Positions 8,824 to 18,486 of a stretch of 64,000 bases of DNA are shown here, in pieces. Positions within the stretch are counted from its first letter, which is position 1. Each line of letters opens with the position of its first letter. The DNA comes from Desulfobulbus propionicus (GTDB lineage: Bacteria > Desulfobacterota > Desulfobulbia > Desulfobulbales > Desulfobulbaceae). A model generated the notes under the pieces. It was not told where the DNA came from and searched no databases. It was given only the letters and a program-made list of their open reading frames with translations. A program made the translations under genes and the position numbers. The stretch lies in the NCBI GenBank assembly GCA_002748735.1, contig PDTC01000009.1, positions 151,738 to 215,737 of the forward strand, written 5' to 3'.

Positions 8824-11324
8824 CTGGTTTTCATAATTCTTGCCTCAAGGACCTGCTGCGGATTGATCTGCAGGATCTTTTCGAGTATCTCCCTGGGACT
8901 GACACCTGCCTTGGCCACAGGGCTGATAAGATCCAGGTGGAGAGAGCCCTGCCGAAACTCCATGGCTGTTATCAGCGAACGAGCATCGACGTGTCGACGC
9001 TTTTTTTTGCGCACCTGTTCAAGCAGATAACTCTCCTGGCTGAGAAATTCTCTGATCCTTGCTGGCAAGACATCCTCTAAAGGGGCTGGCAGGCGTATTT
9101 CATAGGTAAAGAGATAGGCCTGTGGTGGACGACCGGCAGACGGCTCCACCCGCTGTACCCGGATACCCTCAGGGAACCCCTTGTTGAGGAGAACCGCGCA
9201 GTTCTCCGAGGCCTTCAGGGGACGCGAAAGCTCCATGTCAAAATACTCTGCCTGGCTTTCGATGCCAACACCAAGCGCCGGGCTGAAGCTCACCTTGGGC
9301 GAGGGGTTGTATCCCTGGGAGAATCTCAGCGGCAATCCGGTACGGGCAAGGGCGCGAAAGACCAGCTGCAGTACCTCAAGATGGCCGTAAAAACGGGCAC
9401 TCTCCACCCTGCTGTACCAAATCCGGTATGTAAAGGTTTGCTGTTCCTCGACAGGGGCGTCTGTACGCTGTACCGGCACAGAAGGAGGGCTCGCAGGGTT
9501 TTTGCTCACCAGCGGCCTGACCGTCTTGAAATCACAAAGACCACAGCCTTGGCAGCCATGCACCCGGCAGTCCGGCGTATACTCTCGCGCCAGGGCCCGG
9601 CTTAACTCCTGGTGAAGAAAATCTGGATCCACACCACAGTCGACGTGACTCCACGGTAGCACCTCATCCAGCTGCCGCTCTCTCAGGAAGGTTATCAGCT
9701 CAAGCCCACAGTCATCAGCCGCTTGCTCCCAGGTGCGCAGGTCAAAATGCTCTGCCCAGCCATCAAGGCGGGCTCCTCGACGCCAGGCCGACTCGATAAG
9801 AGCAGCGAGTGTACGGTCACCACGACTGAAAACACCCTCCATAAAAGACATTCTCGGGTCGTGCCATTTGAGCTTGAAGCCTTTACGCGGCAGGTGCTGT
9901 TTCAGGTAATCGATCTTTGCCGCCGCCTCCTCCATGCGCAGCTGCCTGTGCCACTGAAACGGCGTATGCGGCTTGGGAACAAAGGTGGAGATGGAGACGT
10001 TTATCTGCACGGATCGACCACCTGGTGCCATGGCTCTGGCCTTCTGTGCAAGATCGATGATAGCCTGGATATCTTCCGGGGTTTCAGTGGGCAGACCGAT
10101 CATGAAATAGAACTTGATGAGTCGCCAGCCGAGGCGAAAGGCATCAGCGCAGGTGGTCAGCAGATCTTCCTCGGTGATCCCCTTGTTGATCACTTCCCTA
10201 AGCCGATCTGTGCCGGCCTCGGGTGCTACCGTAAAACCGGTTTTGCGCACCTGCCGGATCTCCTCCATGATCTCAGGGGTCAGGGTTCCCACCCGCATGG
10301 AGGGCATGGAGACGGAGACATGCTCGGCACTGTACTTCCGCATCAGTCCGGTAATCAGGTCATTGATACAGGAATAGTCACCTGTCGACAATGACAACAG
10401 GGCCAGCTCATCAAAACCCGAATCCCTGATGCCCTCCTCAGCAATGCGCAAAATCTCATCTATGTTGCGCTCACGCACGGGTCGGTAGATCATGCCTGCC
10501 TGGCAGAACCGACAGCCCCGGGTGCAACCGCGGGCAATCTCAATACCAAGTCGATCATGCACGGGCTTGACTACCGGGACAATAGGAGAGGGCACCTGCC
10601 CCCCAGCCTCAAGGCTTGGCAGCACCCGGCGCCTGACCTTGGGGGGTGCACCTGGGCCAGGGGTCATCCCGGTGAACCTGGTGCCATTGTCGGTCGGTGT
10701 ATACAGCGAGGGCACATAGACACCGTCAAGTCCCGCAAGGGTCTGTAAGACCTCATGCCGTGACACTCCAGGTTGCCGGCCAATTATGAGTGCTTTTCCC
10801 AGTTCCACCACTGCCTCTTCCCCGTCGCCAATGACAATGGCATCAAAAAAGGGGGCAACAGGTTCGGGATTAAAGGAACAGGAACCGCCACCAATCACCA
10901 GCGGATCAGCAGTTGTCCGCTGCGTTGCCCGGAGGGGGATGCCACCAAGGTCCAGCAGCGTCAGAATGTTGGTGAAACACAACTCATATGGCAGGGTAAT
11001 ACCGACCACGTCATAGGCACAAAGCGGTTTTCTGGCCTCCAGAGAAAATAGGGGCACGCCGGCTTGCCGCAGATGCTTCTCCATGTCCAGATCCGGTGCA
11101 AAGCATCGATGTGCAAGCATACCCTGTTGTCGATTGAGGATATGGTAGAGGATCTGGAGCCCCTGATGCGCCATGCCGATCTCGTACAGATCGGGGAAGG
11201 CCAGACAGAACTTGAGATCCTGCCCAGGCCATTCGCCGGACACCGTATTTCGCTCACCACCAATGTATCGCCCCGGTTTACGTACCAGGGGAAGGATGGT
11301 GTCAATCGTGACTTCCCTGCTCAT
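8802..11324 (-). CDS. TIGR03960-type radical SAM protein fused to a DUF2344 domain
   Basis: An 840-residue two-part protein. The N-terminal part has a B12-binding-like region followed by a radical SAM core with the cluster motif C267-x3-C271-x2-C274 in RGCTRGCRFC. The C-terminal part, from about residue 630, reads as the TIGR03936/DUF2344 domain (LARTGLPLRFSQGYNP, then PKVSFSPALGVG). A Cys-rich CRVHGCQGCGLC segment lies between the two and could bind a second iron-sulfur cluster. Fused or adjacent copies are common in Desulfobacterota, and the function is not established. It is the first gene of the run with dacB, and its start faces the divergent AMIN gene. Confidence 0.88.
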   Translation of the reverse strand: MSREVTIDTILPLVRKPGRYIGGERNTVSGEWPGQDLKFCLAFPDLYEIGMAHQGLQILYHILNRQQGMLAHRCFAPDLDMEKHLRQAGVPLFSLEARKPLCAYDVVGITLPYELCFTNILTLLDLGGIPLRATQRTTADPLVIGGGSCSFNPEPVAPFFDAIVIGDGEEAVVELGKALIIGRQPGVSRHEVLQTLAGLDGVYVPSLYTPTDNGTRFTGMTPGPGAPPKVRRRVLPSLEAGGQVPSPIVPVVKPVHDRLGIEIARGCTRGCRFCQAGMIYRPVRERNIDEILRIAEEGIRDSGFDELALLSLSTGDYSCINDLITGLMRKYSAEHVSVSMPSMRVGTLTPEIMEEIRQVRKTGFTVAPEAGTDRLREVINKGITEEDLLTTCADAFRLGWRLIKFYFMIGLPTETPEDIQAIIDLAQKARAMAPGGRSVQINVSISTFVPKPHTPFQWHRQLRMEEAAAKIDYLKQHLPRKGFKLKWHDPRMSFMEGVFSRGDRTLAALIESAWRRGARLDGWAEHFDLRTWEQAADDCGLELITFLRERQLDEVLPWSHVDCGVDPDFLHQELSRALAREYTPDCRVHGCQGCGLCDFKTVRPLVSKNPASPPSVPVQRTDAPVEEQQTFTYRIWYSRVESARFYGHLEVLQLVFRALARTGLPLRFSQGYNPSPKVSFSPALGVGIESQAEYFDMELSRPLKASENCAVLLNKGFPEGIRVQRVEPSAGRPPQAYLFTYEIRLPAPLEDVLPARIREFLSQESYLLEQVRKKKRRHVDARSLITAMEFRQGSLHLDLISPVAKAGVSPREILEKILQINPQQVLEARIMKTRCRELSS

Positions 11325-11364
11325 GCGAGTATAAAGGCAACTACGCCCTTTGCCTAAATTGTGT

Positions 11365-11393
11365 TGACATTATCCTTTGTTACGAGGTATCTC
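11365..11393 (+). promoter_or_regulatory. sigma70-like promoter for the AMIN gene
   Basis: TTGACA at 11365-11370 is followed 17 bases later by GTATCT (TATCTC with 18). It lies 45 bases before the ATG at 11438, in the 113-base divergent gap. The -35 is perfect and the -10 is weak. Confidence 0.45.
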
Positions 11394-11437
11394 TTAGAAA
11401 AGAAAGTATTTTTTCACGTCCACCCGCCGAGCACCCA

Positions 11438-12469
11438 ATGATACGCTACAACCTGCATGTTGCCATAATCGCCCTGTTCTGCTGCCTTGCCGGACCGGTC
11501 CTGGCCGCAGAACCGCTTATCATCAGCAATATCAAGTTTACCGCTCTGGACGCAGATAACGAATGGATATCGTTTCAGCTCAATGGCTCGTATACCCCTA
11601 AACCGTTCACCATCAAGGGAGAACGGCCCCGCATCGTCTTTGACTTTTTTGATGTGGGTGTTGCCAGCACCGTCCCCAGCCTGACAAATACTCATGGCCG
11701 CTTAGTCCGCCGTATCCGCGTTGGTGTACACAAGGGCTCTTCCCCCAAGGCCCGGATTGTTGTCGATCTTCAACCCAACAGCAAGGTGGCCTTTGAGATG
11801 CAGGCTGATCCCCGGAAAAAACAGCTCAACGTTCATCTGTTCAACCCCGAGGCCATGCCCAACCCCGCTGATGTACCCGAATATTCAGAAGAGACCGCTC
11901 CATCTGTCGGTGATTCCCCTGGGCAACAGCCAGCCCCGGATGCCAAGATCGACACCTCGGCTTCAAAGGGTACCCCTGCGGCTGAGCCCGAGGGCACGGC
12001 CAAGGAAACAACGGCTCCAGCGGTCAGCGCCGGTGCTGCTGAACAACAGGCAACCAAACCTGCCGATACTGTACACAACGACAAGGCCCAGCCCTTCCTT
12101 GAGTCAGTTAGATTTGACGACTCTTCCAGCAAGGGAGAGATGGTGCTCTTCAAACTCAATGACTTTTACCCGCCGGTGGTCTTCGGTATCGAAGAGGATT
12201 CCCCCCGGGTTGTCTGCGACTTCAAGGATACGACTGTCAGCGCCAAGGTCAAGGGAACCATCGCAGCCGATGGCCACTATGTCCGTTCCATTCGGGTCGG
12301 GCAACACGCCAGCCCCCAGAAAGTCCGGGTTGTTCTCGATCTTGAGCCTCATCACAACTATGATCTGCAACAGGTCTTTTTTCGCGAGGATAACCTGTTC
12401 GTTATCATTGTCAACACCATCAAGGAGCTTCCGCCGGCATCGGCGAAATCCAAAGGACAAGCTGAATAG
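11438..12469 (+). CDS. double AMIN-domain periplasmic protein
   Basis: Predicted exported protein of 343 residues with a signal peptide (hydrophobic to about residue 23, ending VLAAE). Two homologous beta-rich modules lie at roughly 27-135 and 215-330. Each carries an RIVFDF/RVVCDF strand and an RRIRVGVHK/RSIRVGQHA strand followed by RIVVDL/RVVLDL. This is the AMIN pattern seen in AmiC-like amidases and secretin PilQ, where it binds peptidoglycan. A Pro/Ala/Thr-rich linker of about 75 residues separates them. No catalytic domain is present, so a cell-wall anchoring or scaffold role is inferred. It is monocistronic and convergent with the lipoprotein gene, with a 6-base gap. Confidence 0.75.
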   Translation: MIRYNLHVAIIALFCCLAGPVLAAEPLIISNIKFTALDADNEWISFQLNGSYTPKPFTIKGERPRIVFDFFDVGVASTVPSLTNTHGRLVRRIRVGVHKGSSPKARIVVDLQPNSKVAFEMQADPRKKQLNVHLFNPEAMPNPADVPEYSEETAPSVGDSPGQQPAPDAKIDTSASKGTPAAEPEGTAKETTAPAVSAGAAEQQATKPADTVHNDKAQPFLESVRFDDSSSKGEMVLFKLNDFYPPVVFGIEEDSPRVVCDFKDTTVSAKVKGTIAADGHYVRSIRVGQHASPQKVRVVLDLEPHHNYDLQQVFFREDNLFVIIVNTIKELPPASAKSKGQAE

Positions 12470-12475
12470 AGAGGG

Positions 12476-13243
12476 CTACCGCCGCTTCTCTTCCCGAAAA
12501 TGTGCCGGCGCCTCTGGCTGGAAAACAGTAGCACCAAAGGGCCCGTTGATTGGGTAGATATGCTGAAACACCAGTCTGAGGGCACCGCTCATGTCAACCT
12601 CTATCTGCCGGGGGAACAGTTGCCCACCTGCGCCTGTAATCTCTCCTGTGTAACGCATCTCCATTCCCTTTTGTTTCGGCAGCTGTAAGGTCTTGAGCCG
12701 GGCACTGTGTCGATCAAGCAGTACCCGCACATCCTGGCCGCTACTGCGTCCATCATACCAGTAGTTCCCCGCCTGGTCACGGCCTGCCGGGGTCAACTCG
12801 GTCTGCTCCTGGCACAGAGTGCCCAGCATGGTACTGACCAGTAGCTCTGCAGGGATATCCACTGGAAAGTATTCCTGCCACGACCCTGAAGCCACAGTAC
12901 CGGTATGAATGATCGCTTCTGATATATCAAGGGCACGGTATGTGGTGCCGTCTGAAGCCAGGATAAAAAAAGGTCTGCCCAGCGGATCCAGCAGGGAAAG
13001 TCGCAGCTTGTCCGGCAACACCGCCTGCACAGTGGCATCAACGCTTTGTGTGCCGGTGAGTGTCTCCCAGCTCAGATGCACATCTGCATCCAGGGCCACA
13101 GGCCGCTCCAGTGTGGTAAAACGGGTCAGCAGGTCCCGGGCTTCACCAGCCTCTTCTGGGGTAAGGGTCAACACCGAGGGGGGGATGGCACATCCCTGTA
13201 CCTGAGCGAGTATGAGCAGCACCACCGCAAGTCGAAGCACCAT
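12476..13243 (-). CDS. LolB-like outer-membrane lipoprotein
   Basis: A 255-residue protein with a lipoprotein signal peptide: hydrophobic residues 2-16, then lipobox VQGC with Cys at about 18. The body contains repeated strands (VHLSWETLTG, KLRLSLLDPLGRPFFILASDG) of the LolB/LolA-type half-barrel that carries lipoproteins to the outer membrane. Its start codon overlaps the stop of the TPR lipoprotein by one base (TGATG). Pairing of a TPR lipoprotein with a LolB-like protein is common in this phylum. True LolB activity is inferred. Confidence 0.65.
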   Translation of the reverse strand: MVLRLAVVLLILAQVQGCAIPPSVLTLTPEEAGEARDLLTRFTTLERPVALDADVHLSWETLTGTQSVDATVQAVLPDKLRLSLLDPLGRPFFILASDGTTYRALDISEAIIHTGTVASGSWQEYFPVDIPAELLVSTMLGTLCQEQTELTPAGRDQAGNYWYDGRSSGQDVRVLLDRHSARLKTLQLPKQKGMEMRYTGEITGAGGQLFPRQIEVDMSGALRLVFQHIYPINGPFGATVFQPEAPAHFREEKRR

Positions 13244-14967
13244 CAGTGTTCCTCGTGGTCGCGGATGATTTTCAGTTTCTGGAGCAGCAGGGCCCGGCCC
13301 TCGGCTGCATCATCGAGAAGAGCAAGTCCTTTCTCGTAAGCTCCTCTGGCCTTGTCCACCATACCCATCTCCAGATAGACATCACCAAGATGGTCATAGA
13401 TGTCATAGGCGTCATCAACAAGACGGACCGCCTCCTGCAGATGTTCCAGAGCCAGCTCCAGGTTTCCCAGTCGGTAATGCACCCATCCAAGGCTGTCACG
13501 GATATAGCCATTATCCGGCTGCAGCTCCATGGCTCGCTGGATATATTCCAGCGCCTGGTCAAGATGAATTTTTTTATCTGCCCAGGTATATCCGACAAAA
13601 TTGAGGGCTCCGGCATTGTCAGGCTTCAAGGTGATAACCTGCTGCATGACTTTCATGGCCTCCAGGTGATCGCCTTTCTGTTCGAGAAAGAGCCCGAACT
13701 CGTAGAGAAGGCCGTCATCTTCAGGAAAAAGGGAAAGTCCCTGGAAATAGGCATCTGCACGTTTCTGCCCCTCTCCCAAAAGCTGGTATAGGGTCGCCAG
13801 CAGGGCAAACATTTCAGGAGTTCTCGACGCCTCCTTAGCGATGGCCGCCTCCATCATCTGTACGGCAATGTCGACACGATCAGTAATCTGGTAGATACGC
13901 GCCTGCAAAAACAGGGCATCCTCGTATTCTTCTGCCTGGTTGTCAATACGGTGAAGTTGTGCCAGGGCCCACGCATATTCCTGCTTTTGAAAGTAAATGA
14001 TTGCGAGCAGATAGCGGGCCTGACTTGAGTCGTTGAGTTCTAAAAACTTTTCCAGGACAGCGGCAGCCTTGCCATACTGCTTCTTGCGGGCATACAACCG
14101 GGCAATTGTCACATCAACCTGCTGAGAACGCCCGGTCACGGCCTTCAGTTGTTGAAGTTCCTCAAGAGCCTCGTCTTCCTGATCCTGGAGCAGCAACGTA
14201 TAGATCAGGGCAATCCTGACCTCTTCGTTGTCCCGTTCGGCTTTGAGAACTTCCCGGTACATGGCAGCGGCTTCGGTAAAACGCTCCTGGCTGGCGAGGA
14301 ACTGGGCGGTCTCGAGAACAAGTTCGGCAGACCAGTCTACCTCAAGGGCTCTTTTGTACCGGGCAACTGCTGCGTCGGGCCGCGATGACATCCTCAACAG
14401 CCGGGCAAGTTGAACCAGGGCGATATGGGCGTTCGGGTCAATCTCAAGGACCTGCAACAGACTCTTTTCTGCCTGATCCAGGAGACCACGGCCCATAAAA
14501 AGTTCGGCGAGCAGCAGCAGTGGCGCCGGGTCCTCAGGGGACTGGGCAAAGACGATGCGGTACTGCTCCACGGCCTTGTCATACGCCTTACGCTGCACAA
14601 GAATCCCCGCATACAACAGCCGTATATGTCGGTCCTCTGGATGCTCTGCCAGCTGCGTCTCCAGCCACTGCAATGCCTCATCGGGTCGCTCCAGGCGAAC
14701 AAGAAGAAGGGGTACCCGTCCAGCCACAAACGAGGCTTGCGGGTCACAGATCATCGCCTTCTGATAGTACTCCAGAGCTTCTTCAAACTGAAGACTTAAC
14801 TCGGCATATCTACCGCAGAGAAAGTAATAACTGGCACAGCCAAGATCAGGTTCTTCTCCACCGGAAGCAGGTGCCTCTTCCACCTGAGCTTGGGGAGGAG
14901 GAGCAACAGGTGAGCAGGCCTGCACGAGCATGACGCAGAACAGAAGACAGCACAGCGGCCGGCTCAC
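13243..14967 (-). CDS. TPR-repeat lipoprotein
   Basis: A 574-residue lipoprotein. The signal peptide ends in VQAC (Cys near 18), followed by a Pro/Ala/Glu linker. The rest is a chain of tetratricopeptide repeats with canonical A-L-x-x-A-x-x-P-x-x positions. Clear repeats include ALEYYQKAMICDP, AEKSLLQVLEIDP, ALEYIQRAMELQPD and ALEHLQEAVRLVDD. It probably scaffolds protein complexes at the outer or inner membrane facing the periplasm. Its start overlaps the tmk stop (ATGA), and its own stop overlaps the start of the LolB-like gene. Confidence 0.8.
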   Translation of the reverse strand: MSRPLCCLLFCVMLVQACSPVAPPPQAQVEEAPASGGEEPDLGCASYYFLCGRYAELSLQFEEALEYYQKAMICDPQASFVAGRVPLLLVRLERPDEALQWLETQLAEHPEDRHIRLLYAGILVQRKAYDKAVEQYRIVFAQSPEDPAPLLLLAELFMGRGLLDQAEKSLLQVLEIDPNAHIALVQLARLLRMSSRPDAAVARYKRALEVDWSAELVLETAQFLASQERFTEAAAMYREVLKAERDNEEVRIALIYTLLLQDQEDEALEELQQLKAVTGRSQQVDVTIARLYARKKQYGKAAAVLEKFLELNDSSQARYLLAIIYFQKQEYAWALAQLHRIDNQAEEYEDALFLQARIYQITDRVDIAVQMMEAAIAKEASRTPEMFALLATLYQLLGEGQKRADAYFQGLSLFPEDDGLLYEFGLFLEQKGDHLEAMKVMQQVITLKPDNAGALNFVGYTWADKKIHLDQALEYIQRAMELQPDNGYIRDSLGWVHYRLGNLELALEHLQEAVRLVDDAYDIYDHLGDVYLEMGMVDKARGAYEKGLALLDDAAEGRALLLQKLKIIRDHEEH

Positions 14968-15572
14968 CTTGGACCTCCTTCAAGCAGGGGTTGAACCGCC
15001 TGACGGATAGCGGCCTGCACGTGGTCAAAAGGAGCAGAGGCGTCTAGACGGTGGATGCAGGGATGGGTGAAACGTTGATACAGCTCCGCTACCCGCCGCA
15101 GCTGAGTCAACTGTTCAAAATCATTTAATCTGTCACCGCGGCTGACACGGATGCGCTGCACCGCTTCCTCAGGGCTGAGTACCAGCAACAGGACCAGATG
15201 CGGCTCAGGGGCAAACCCGTGCCGGGCAAAAATCGCCTCGGGATCTCCGCCGGCAGCCCCCTGGTATGCGGCAGAAGAAAAATAGTACCGATCTGTGAGG
15301 ATAATCCGACCACGCCGCAGATCAGGCATGATCAGCTCATGGACATGCTGGCGGCGATCGTTGATAAACAGCGCCAGTTCCTCGTCTGGATCAAGCTGGT
15401 GACGACGGGAAAAATGCTCCCGCAGTTTTTTTCCGTACGGGCCATCTGTAGGTTCACGGGTGATGGTGACCTCACGACCAAGCTCCTTAAGATATGCGGC
15501 CAGGCTATGGAGCTGGGTGGTTTTCCCTGTACCGTCTATGCCCTCAAAGACGATCAGCAGTCCGCCACACAT
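14964..15572 (-). CDS. tmk: thymidylate kinase
   Basis: Phosphorylates dTMP to dTDP. The protein has 202 residues, normal length. The P-loop EGIDGTGKTT is at residues 10-19, the DRYYFSSAAYQG substrate region is in the middle, and the DR(Y/H) motif is intact. The start lies inside the 3' end of pdxA (19-base overlap), and the stop overlaps the TPR gene, so tmk sits in one transcription unit from ffh onward or a sub-operon of it. Confidence 0.95.
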   Translation of the reverse strand: MCGGLLIVFEGIDGTGKTTQLHSLAAYLKELGREVTITREPTDGPYGKKLREHFSRRHQLDPDEELALFINDRRQHVHELIMPDLRRGRIILTDRYYFSSAAYQGAAGGDPEAIFARHGFAPEPHLVLLLVLSPEEAVQRIRVSRGDRLNDFEQLTQLRRVAELYQRFTHPCIHRLDASAPFDHVQAAIRQAVQPLLEGGPR

Positions 15573-16606
15573 GCCTTGCCTCCTTTCATGCCTCGCTTGC
15601 GGTTGGCAATGATTTCAACAGCAAGATCAAAGGCGGCAACCAGGCTTTCTTCGCTTGCAACAGCCTGGCCGGCGATATCATAGGCCGTGCCATGATCCAC
15701 TGAGGTTCTCACGATCGGCAGGCCCAGGGTTACATTAACGCCATCACTGAAGTGCACGAGCTTGAAAGGAATCAAGCCCTGGTCATGATACATGGCCACC
15801 ACAGCGTCAAACTCTCCTGCATGCGCCTGTAAAAAAACGGTATCCGGAGGCCAGGGTCCACTGATCTGCCCCGGCCCCTGATAGGCCTTGATTGCCGGAG
15901 TGATGACCGTTTCCTCTTCTCTGCCAAACAGTCCACGTTCTCCGGCATGAGGGTTCAGCCCAGCCACTGCTACCCTGGGGGCCTGTACAGCAAAATCTTC
16001 CCTGAGGGAATTCACTGTCATGGTAATACAGTCCAGTACCGCCCTGGTATGCAAACAGGTGGCAACATCAGCCAACGGCAGGTGAATAGTGACCAACACC
16101 ACCTTGAGCCGTGGCCCGGCCATCATCATACGAAACTGCTTGGTTCCGGTGAGTGACGCCAGCATCTCCGTATGACCAGGGAAGGGGTAGCCGGCCAGGT
16201 TGAGGCTGGTCTTGGTAATGGGACAGGTGACCATCCCAGCAACTCTTCCCTGGCTGATCAAGCGAACAGCTGTCTCGATATAGGCGCCCATTGCCTTGCC
16301 GGTCTGCTGGTTTGGCTCACCCCACTGCAGAGCAGAGGCATCAAGACGACTCGCCTCAACGACCTGGATGTCGTGGGTTGTCGGCACGCTGCCGGTGTTC
16401 CAGGGATGAAACGTCAGGGCGAGCCCAACCACAGCAGCCGCCTTTTCAAGAACCCCGATATCACCAACAACCAAGGGGAGTTTCAGCCCTTTCTCCAGAC
16501 GTCTGTGCATCAAACGGAGAACAAGCTCAGGCCCTATCCCCACGGGGCAGCCCATCGTGAGACAGGGAAGGTTTCCGTGCAGAGGAAAGACAGGCGTGTT
16601 AGTCAT
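15554..16606 (-). CDS. pdxA: 4-hydroxythreonine-4-phosphate dehydrogenase PdxA
   Basis: NAD-dependent oxidation in the DXP-dependent pyridoxal phosphate pathway. A 350-residue protein with family motifs MGCPVGIGPEL near the N-terminus, PGHTEMLA, a metal-site GLNPHAGERGLFG, MYHDQGLIPFK and SVDHGTAYDIAG. It overlaps yraN by 8 bases upstream and tmk downstream. In this phylum pdxA often lies next to tmk and RNase HII genes, as here. Confidence 0.95.
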   Translation of the reverse strand: MTNTPVFPLHGNLPCLTMGCPVGIGPELVLRLMHRRLEKGLKLPLVVGDIGVLEKAAAVVGLALTFHPWNTGSVPTTHDIQVVEASRLDASALQWGEPNQQTGKAMGAYIETAVRLISQGRVAGMVTCPITKTSLNLAGYPFPGHTEMLASLTGTKQFRMMMAGPRLKVVLVTIHLPLADVATCLHTRAVLDCITMTVNSLREDFAVQAPRVAVAGLNPHAGERGLFGREEETVITPAIKAYQGPGQISGPWPPDTVFLQAHAGEFDAVVAMYHDQGLIPFKLVHFSDGVNVTLGLPIVRTSVDHGTAYDIAGQAVASEESLVAAFDLAVEIIANRKRGMKGGKACVADC

Positions 16607-17030
16607 CTGTCAGCTCAAAGGCATTCTGATAGAGTTCAATCACCGGATCGTCAGTACGTTCCAAGTCAACACTGACTACATCAAAACGTACGAAAGTATC
16701 AAGCAAATTATGCCGTCCCAGATAGCTGAGCGCCAATCGGCCAAGCTGTCGCTGCTTACGGACATCAACAGCCTCGGCAGGATCACCAAATCGTCTGCTG
16801 GTGCGGGTCTTGACCTCTATGAAAACCAGACAGTCACCCTGCCGGGCAATCAGATCAATCTCTCCACAGCGCTCGCGATAGTTGCGTTCCAACAGCGTAT
16901 ACCCTCTCTTTTTCAGGTACTGGGCCGCAAGTTTCTCACCGCGCAGACCAATGTCCCTGGTTGCCCCCGGTCGTTTCTGCTGCCGATCCCACCACATGGC
17001 TACGCTACCGTTCGTTGCTCCAGCACCCAA
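16599..17030 (-). CDS. YraN family (UPF0102) nuclease-fold protein
   Basis: A 143-residue protein with the Holliday-junction-resolvase-like core seen in UPF0102: G-x-x-GE near residue 30, then GEIDLIARQGDCLVFIEVKTR carrying the D-E-x-K residues of PD-(D/E)xK nucleases. An ATG 33 bases further in (16997) would give MWWDRQQ and is an alternative start. The gene sits between rnhB and pdxA. Its biochemical role is unproven, but a DNA-processing function is usually assumed. Confidence 0.85.
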   Translation of the reverse strand: MGAGATNGSVAMWWDRQQKRPGATRDIGLRGEKLAAQYLKKRGYTLLERNYRERCGEIDLIARQGDCLVFIEVKTRTSRRFGDPAEAVDVRKQRQLGRLALSYLGRHNLLDTFVRFDVVSVDLERTDDPVIELYQNAFELTDD

Positions 17031-17154
17031 AAGGGTTACAGAACCGCTGGCCCGGCCACCACCTTCCCATGGAGGAGGCTCCAGCTCCTCCTCCCGGGTC
17101 GCCTGGGGTGAAAGCCTGAGGGTTGACGGTGAAGGTACCTGCAGTGTTCATGGG

Positions 17155-17880
17155 CTACCACAACCTCTGCTGTTCCCTGGCACCTCCAGGTTCAGTGACA
17201 AAGTATTCTCTCACCCCTTTAAAGGTGCGGCGGTGTTCTGCACAGGGCCCATAGGTGGCCACTGCCTGTCGGTGCTCTCTGGTAGGATAGCCCTGGTTGC
17301 GTCTGAAGTTGTACTGGGGATATCGTTCGTGCAATTGTGCCATAATTCGGTCCCTGGTGACCTTGGCAACGATGGAAGCGGCGGCGATGGAGGCACTCTT
17401 TGACTCTCCCTTGATCAGGGCCTGCTGGTCGATATCAAGGGAGGTGGTGAACTTGCCGTCAACAAGAAGAAAGTCGGGACGGCACCGGCAGGTGTGGATG
17501 CAGTCGGCAACGGCCCGTTCCATGGCCAACAGCGATGCCCTCAGGATATTGTACGTCTCTATCTCTCTTGCAGAGACAGAACCAACACCAATCATCGCCG
17601 CTCCTGACGTCAACTGCGCAAAAAGTTTTTCCCGACGGGCTGCCGAGAGCGTCTTCGAGTCCTGGTACAGGGAAGGCTCGTCTCCGGGAGCAAGGACAAC
17701 ACAGCCTGCAACTACAGGTCCGGCCAGCGGACCACGCCCGGCTTCATCCACTCCGGCAATGCAGGTGTACCCCCGCTCGGTGAGCTGCCGCTCCAGGCGG
17801 AAGGTATCCCGCTGGCCATTCTCACTGTCCAACGCTGCCACCCTGGTATTCATCAACACCAGGGCGGCAGCGAGATACAA
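17155..17880 (-). CDS. rnhB: ribonuclease HII
   Basis: Removes ribonucleotides embedded in DNA. The catalytic core is plain: AGVDEAGRGPLAGPVVAG with the first Asp-Glu pair near residue 43, DSKTLSAARRE, and DFLLVDGKF with the later Asp. The longest frame starts with TTG at 17880, directly after the rplS stop. The first ATG in frame is at 17853. Neither has an ideal Shine-Dalgarno, so the start is uncertain. It follows rplS as in many Proteobacteria. Confidence 0.93.
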   Translation of the reverse strand: MYLAAALVLMNTRVAALDSENGQRDTFRLERQLTERGYTCIAGVDEAGRGPLAGPVVAGCVVLAPGDEPSLYQDSKTLSAARREKLFAQLTSGAAMIGVGSVSAREIETYNILRASLLAMERAVADCIHTCRCRPDFLLVDGKFTTSLDIDQQALIKGESKSASIAAASIVAKVTRDRIMAQLHERYPQYNFRRNQGYPTREHRQAVATYGPCAEHRRTFKGVREYFVTEPGGAREQQRLW

Positions 17881-18234
17881 CTAACGAACACCACGCTCCT
17901 TGATGCGGGCAGCCTTACCGCGACGTTGCCGCAGGTAGTACAGCCGTGAGCGGCGAACCCGGCCCCTGGTGACCACCTCTATCTTCTCCAGGCGCGGAGA
18001 GTGCAGGGCAAAGGTCTTCTCCACACCGACGCCATGGCTGATTTTACGAACGGTGAAGCTGGCGTTCATCATCCCACGCTTACGCTTGATAACCACACCC
18101 TCAAACACCTGTACACGCTCTTTCGTCCCCTCGATAATTCGAATATGGACCTTTACTTTATCCCCGGGACGAAACTCGGGGTGATCGAAGCGCAACTGCT
18201 CCCTGTCAATCCTATCAATAATAGACATACTCAT
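17881..18234 (-). CDS. rplS: 50S ribosomal protein L19
   Basis: L19 at the 30S-50S interface. From ATG 18234 the product is 117 residues ([10 protein letters not shown]...), the usual length. The open frame extends upstream to 18369, but those 45 residues have no L19 similarity. GAGAA lies at Shine-Dalgarno distance before 18234. A second ATG at 18228 is possible. Motifs [11 protein letters not shown] and [10 protein letters not shown] are diagnostic. It completes the rpsP-rimM-trmD-rplS set, here with an RNA methyltransferase inserted before rplS. Confidence 0.96.
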   Translation of the reverse strand: MSMSIIDRIDREQLRFDHPEFRPGDKVKVHIRIIEGTKERVQVFEGVVIKRKRGMMNASFTVRKISHGVGVEKTFALHSPRLEKIEVVTRGRVRRSRLYYLRQRRGKAARIKERGVR

Positions 18235-18486
18235 TGTTCTCGAATTTACGGGCTGAAAAAAGTGATATTGGCCAGGCCCGATGGATGCCTCCGGTTCATC
18301 CATGCTATAGCGTTTAGGTACCCACAGCCAGTGACGCACGTCACTCCTGAGTACTGTCCGGTGCTCCACTGTATGAATGGAGAACTCGTTTACACAAAAA
18401 CAAAAAACAGGCTATACCTGCTGGTTACAAAGACAACTGCTTTACCTCAATACCTCAAAAACTGAAACCATCTTTTTGCACCAGGG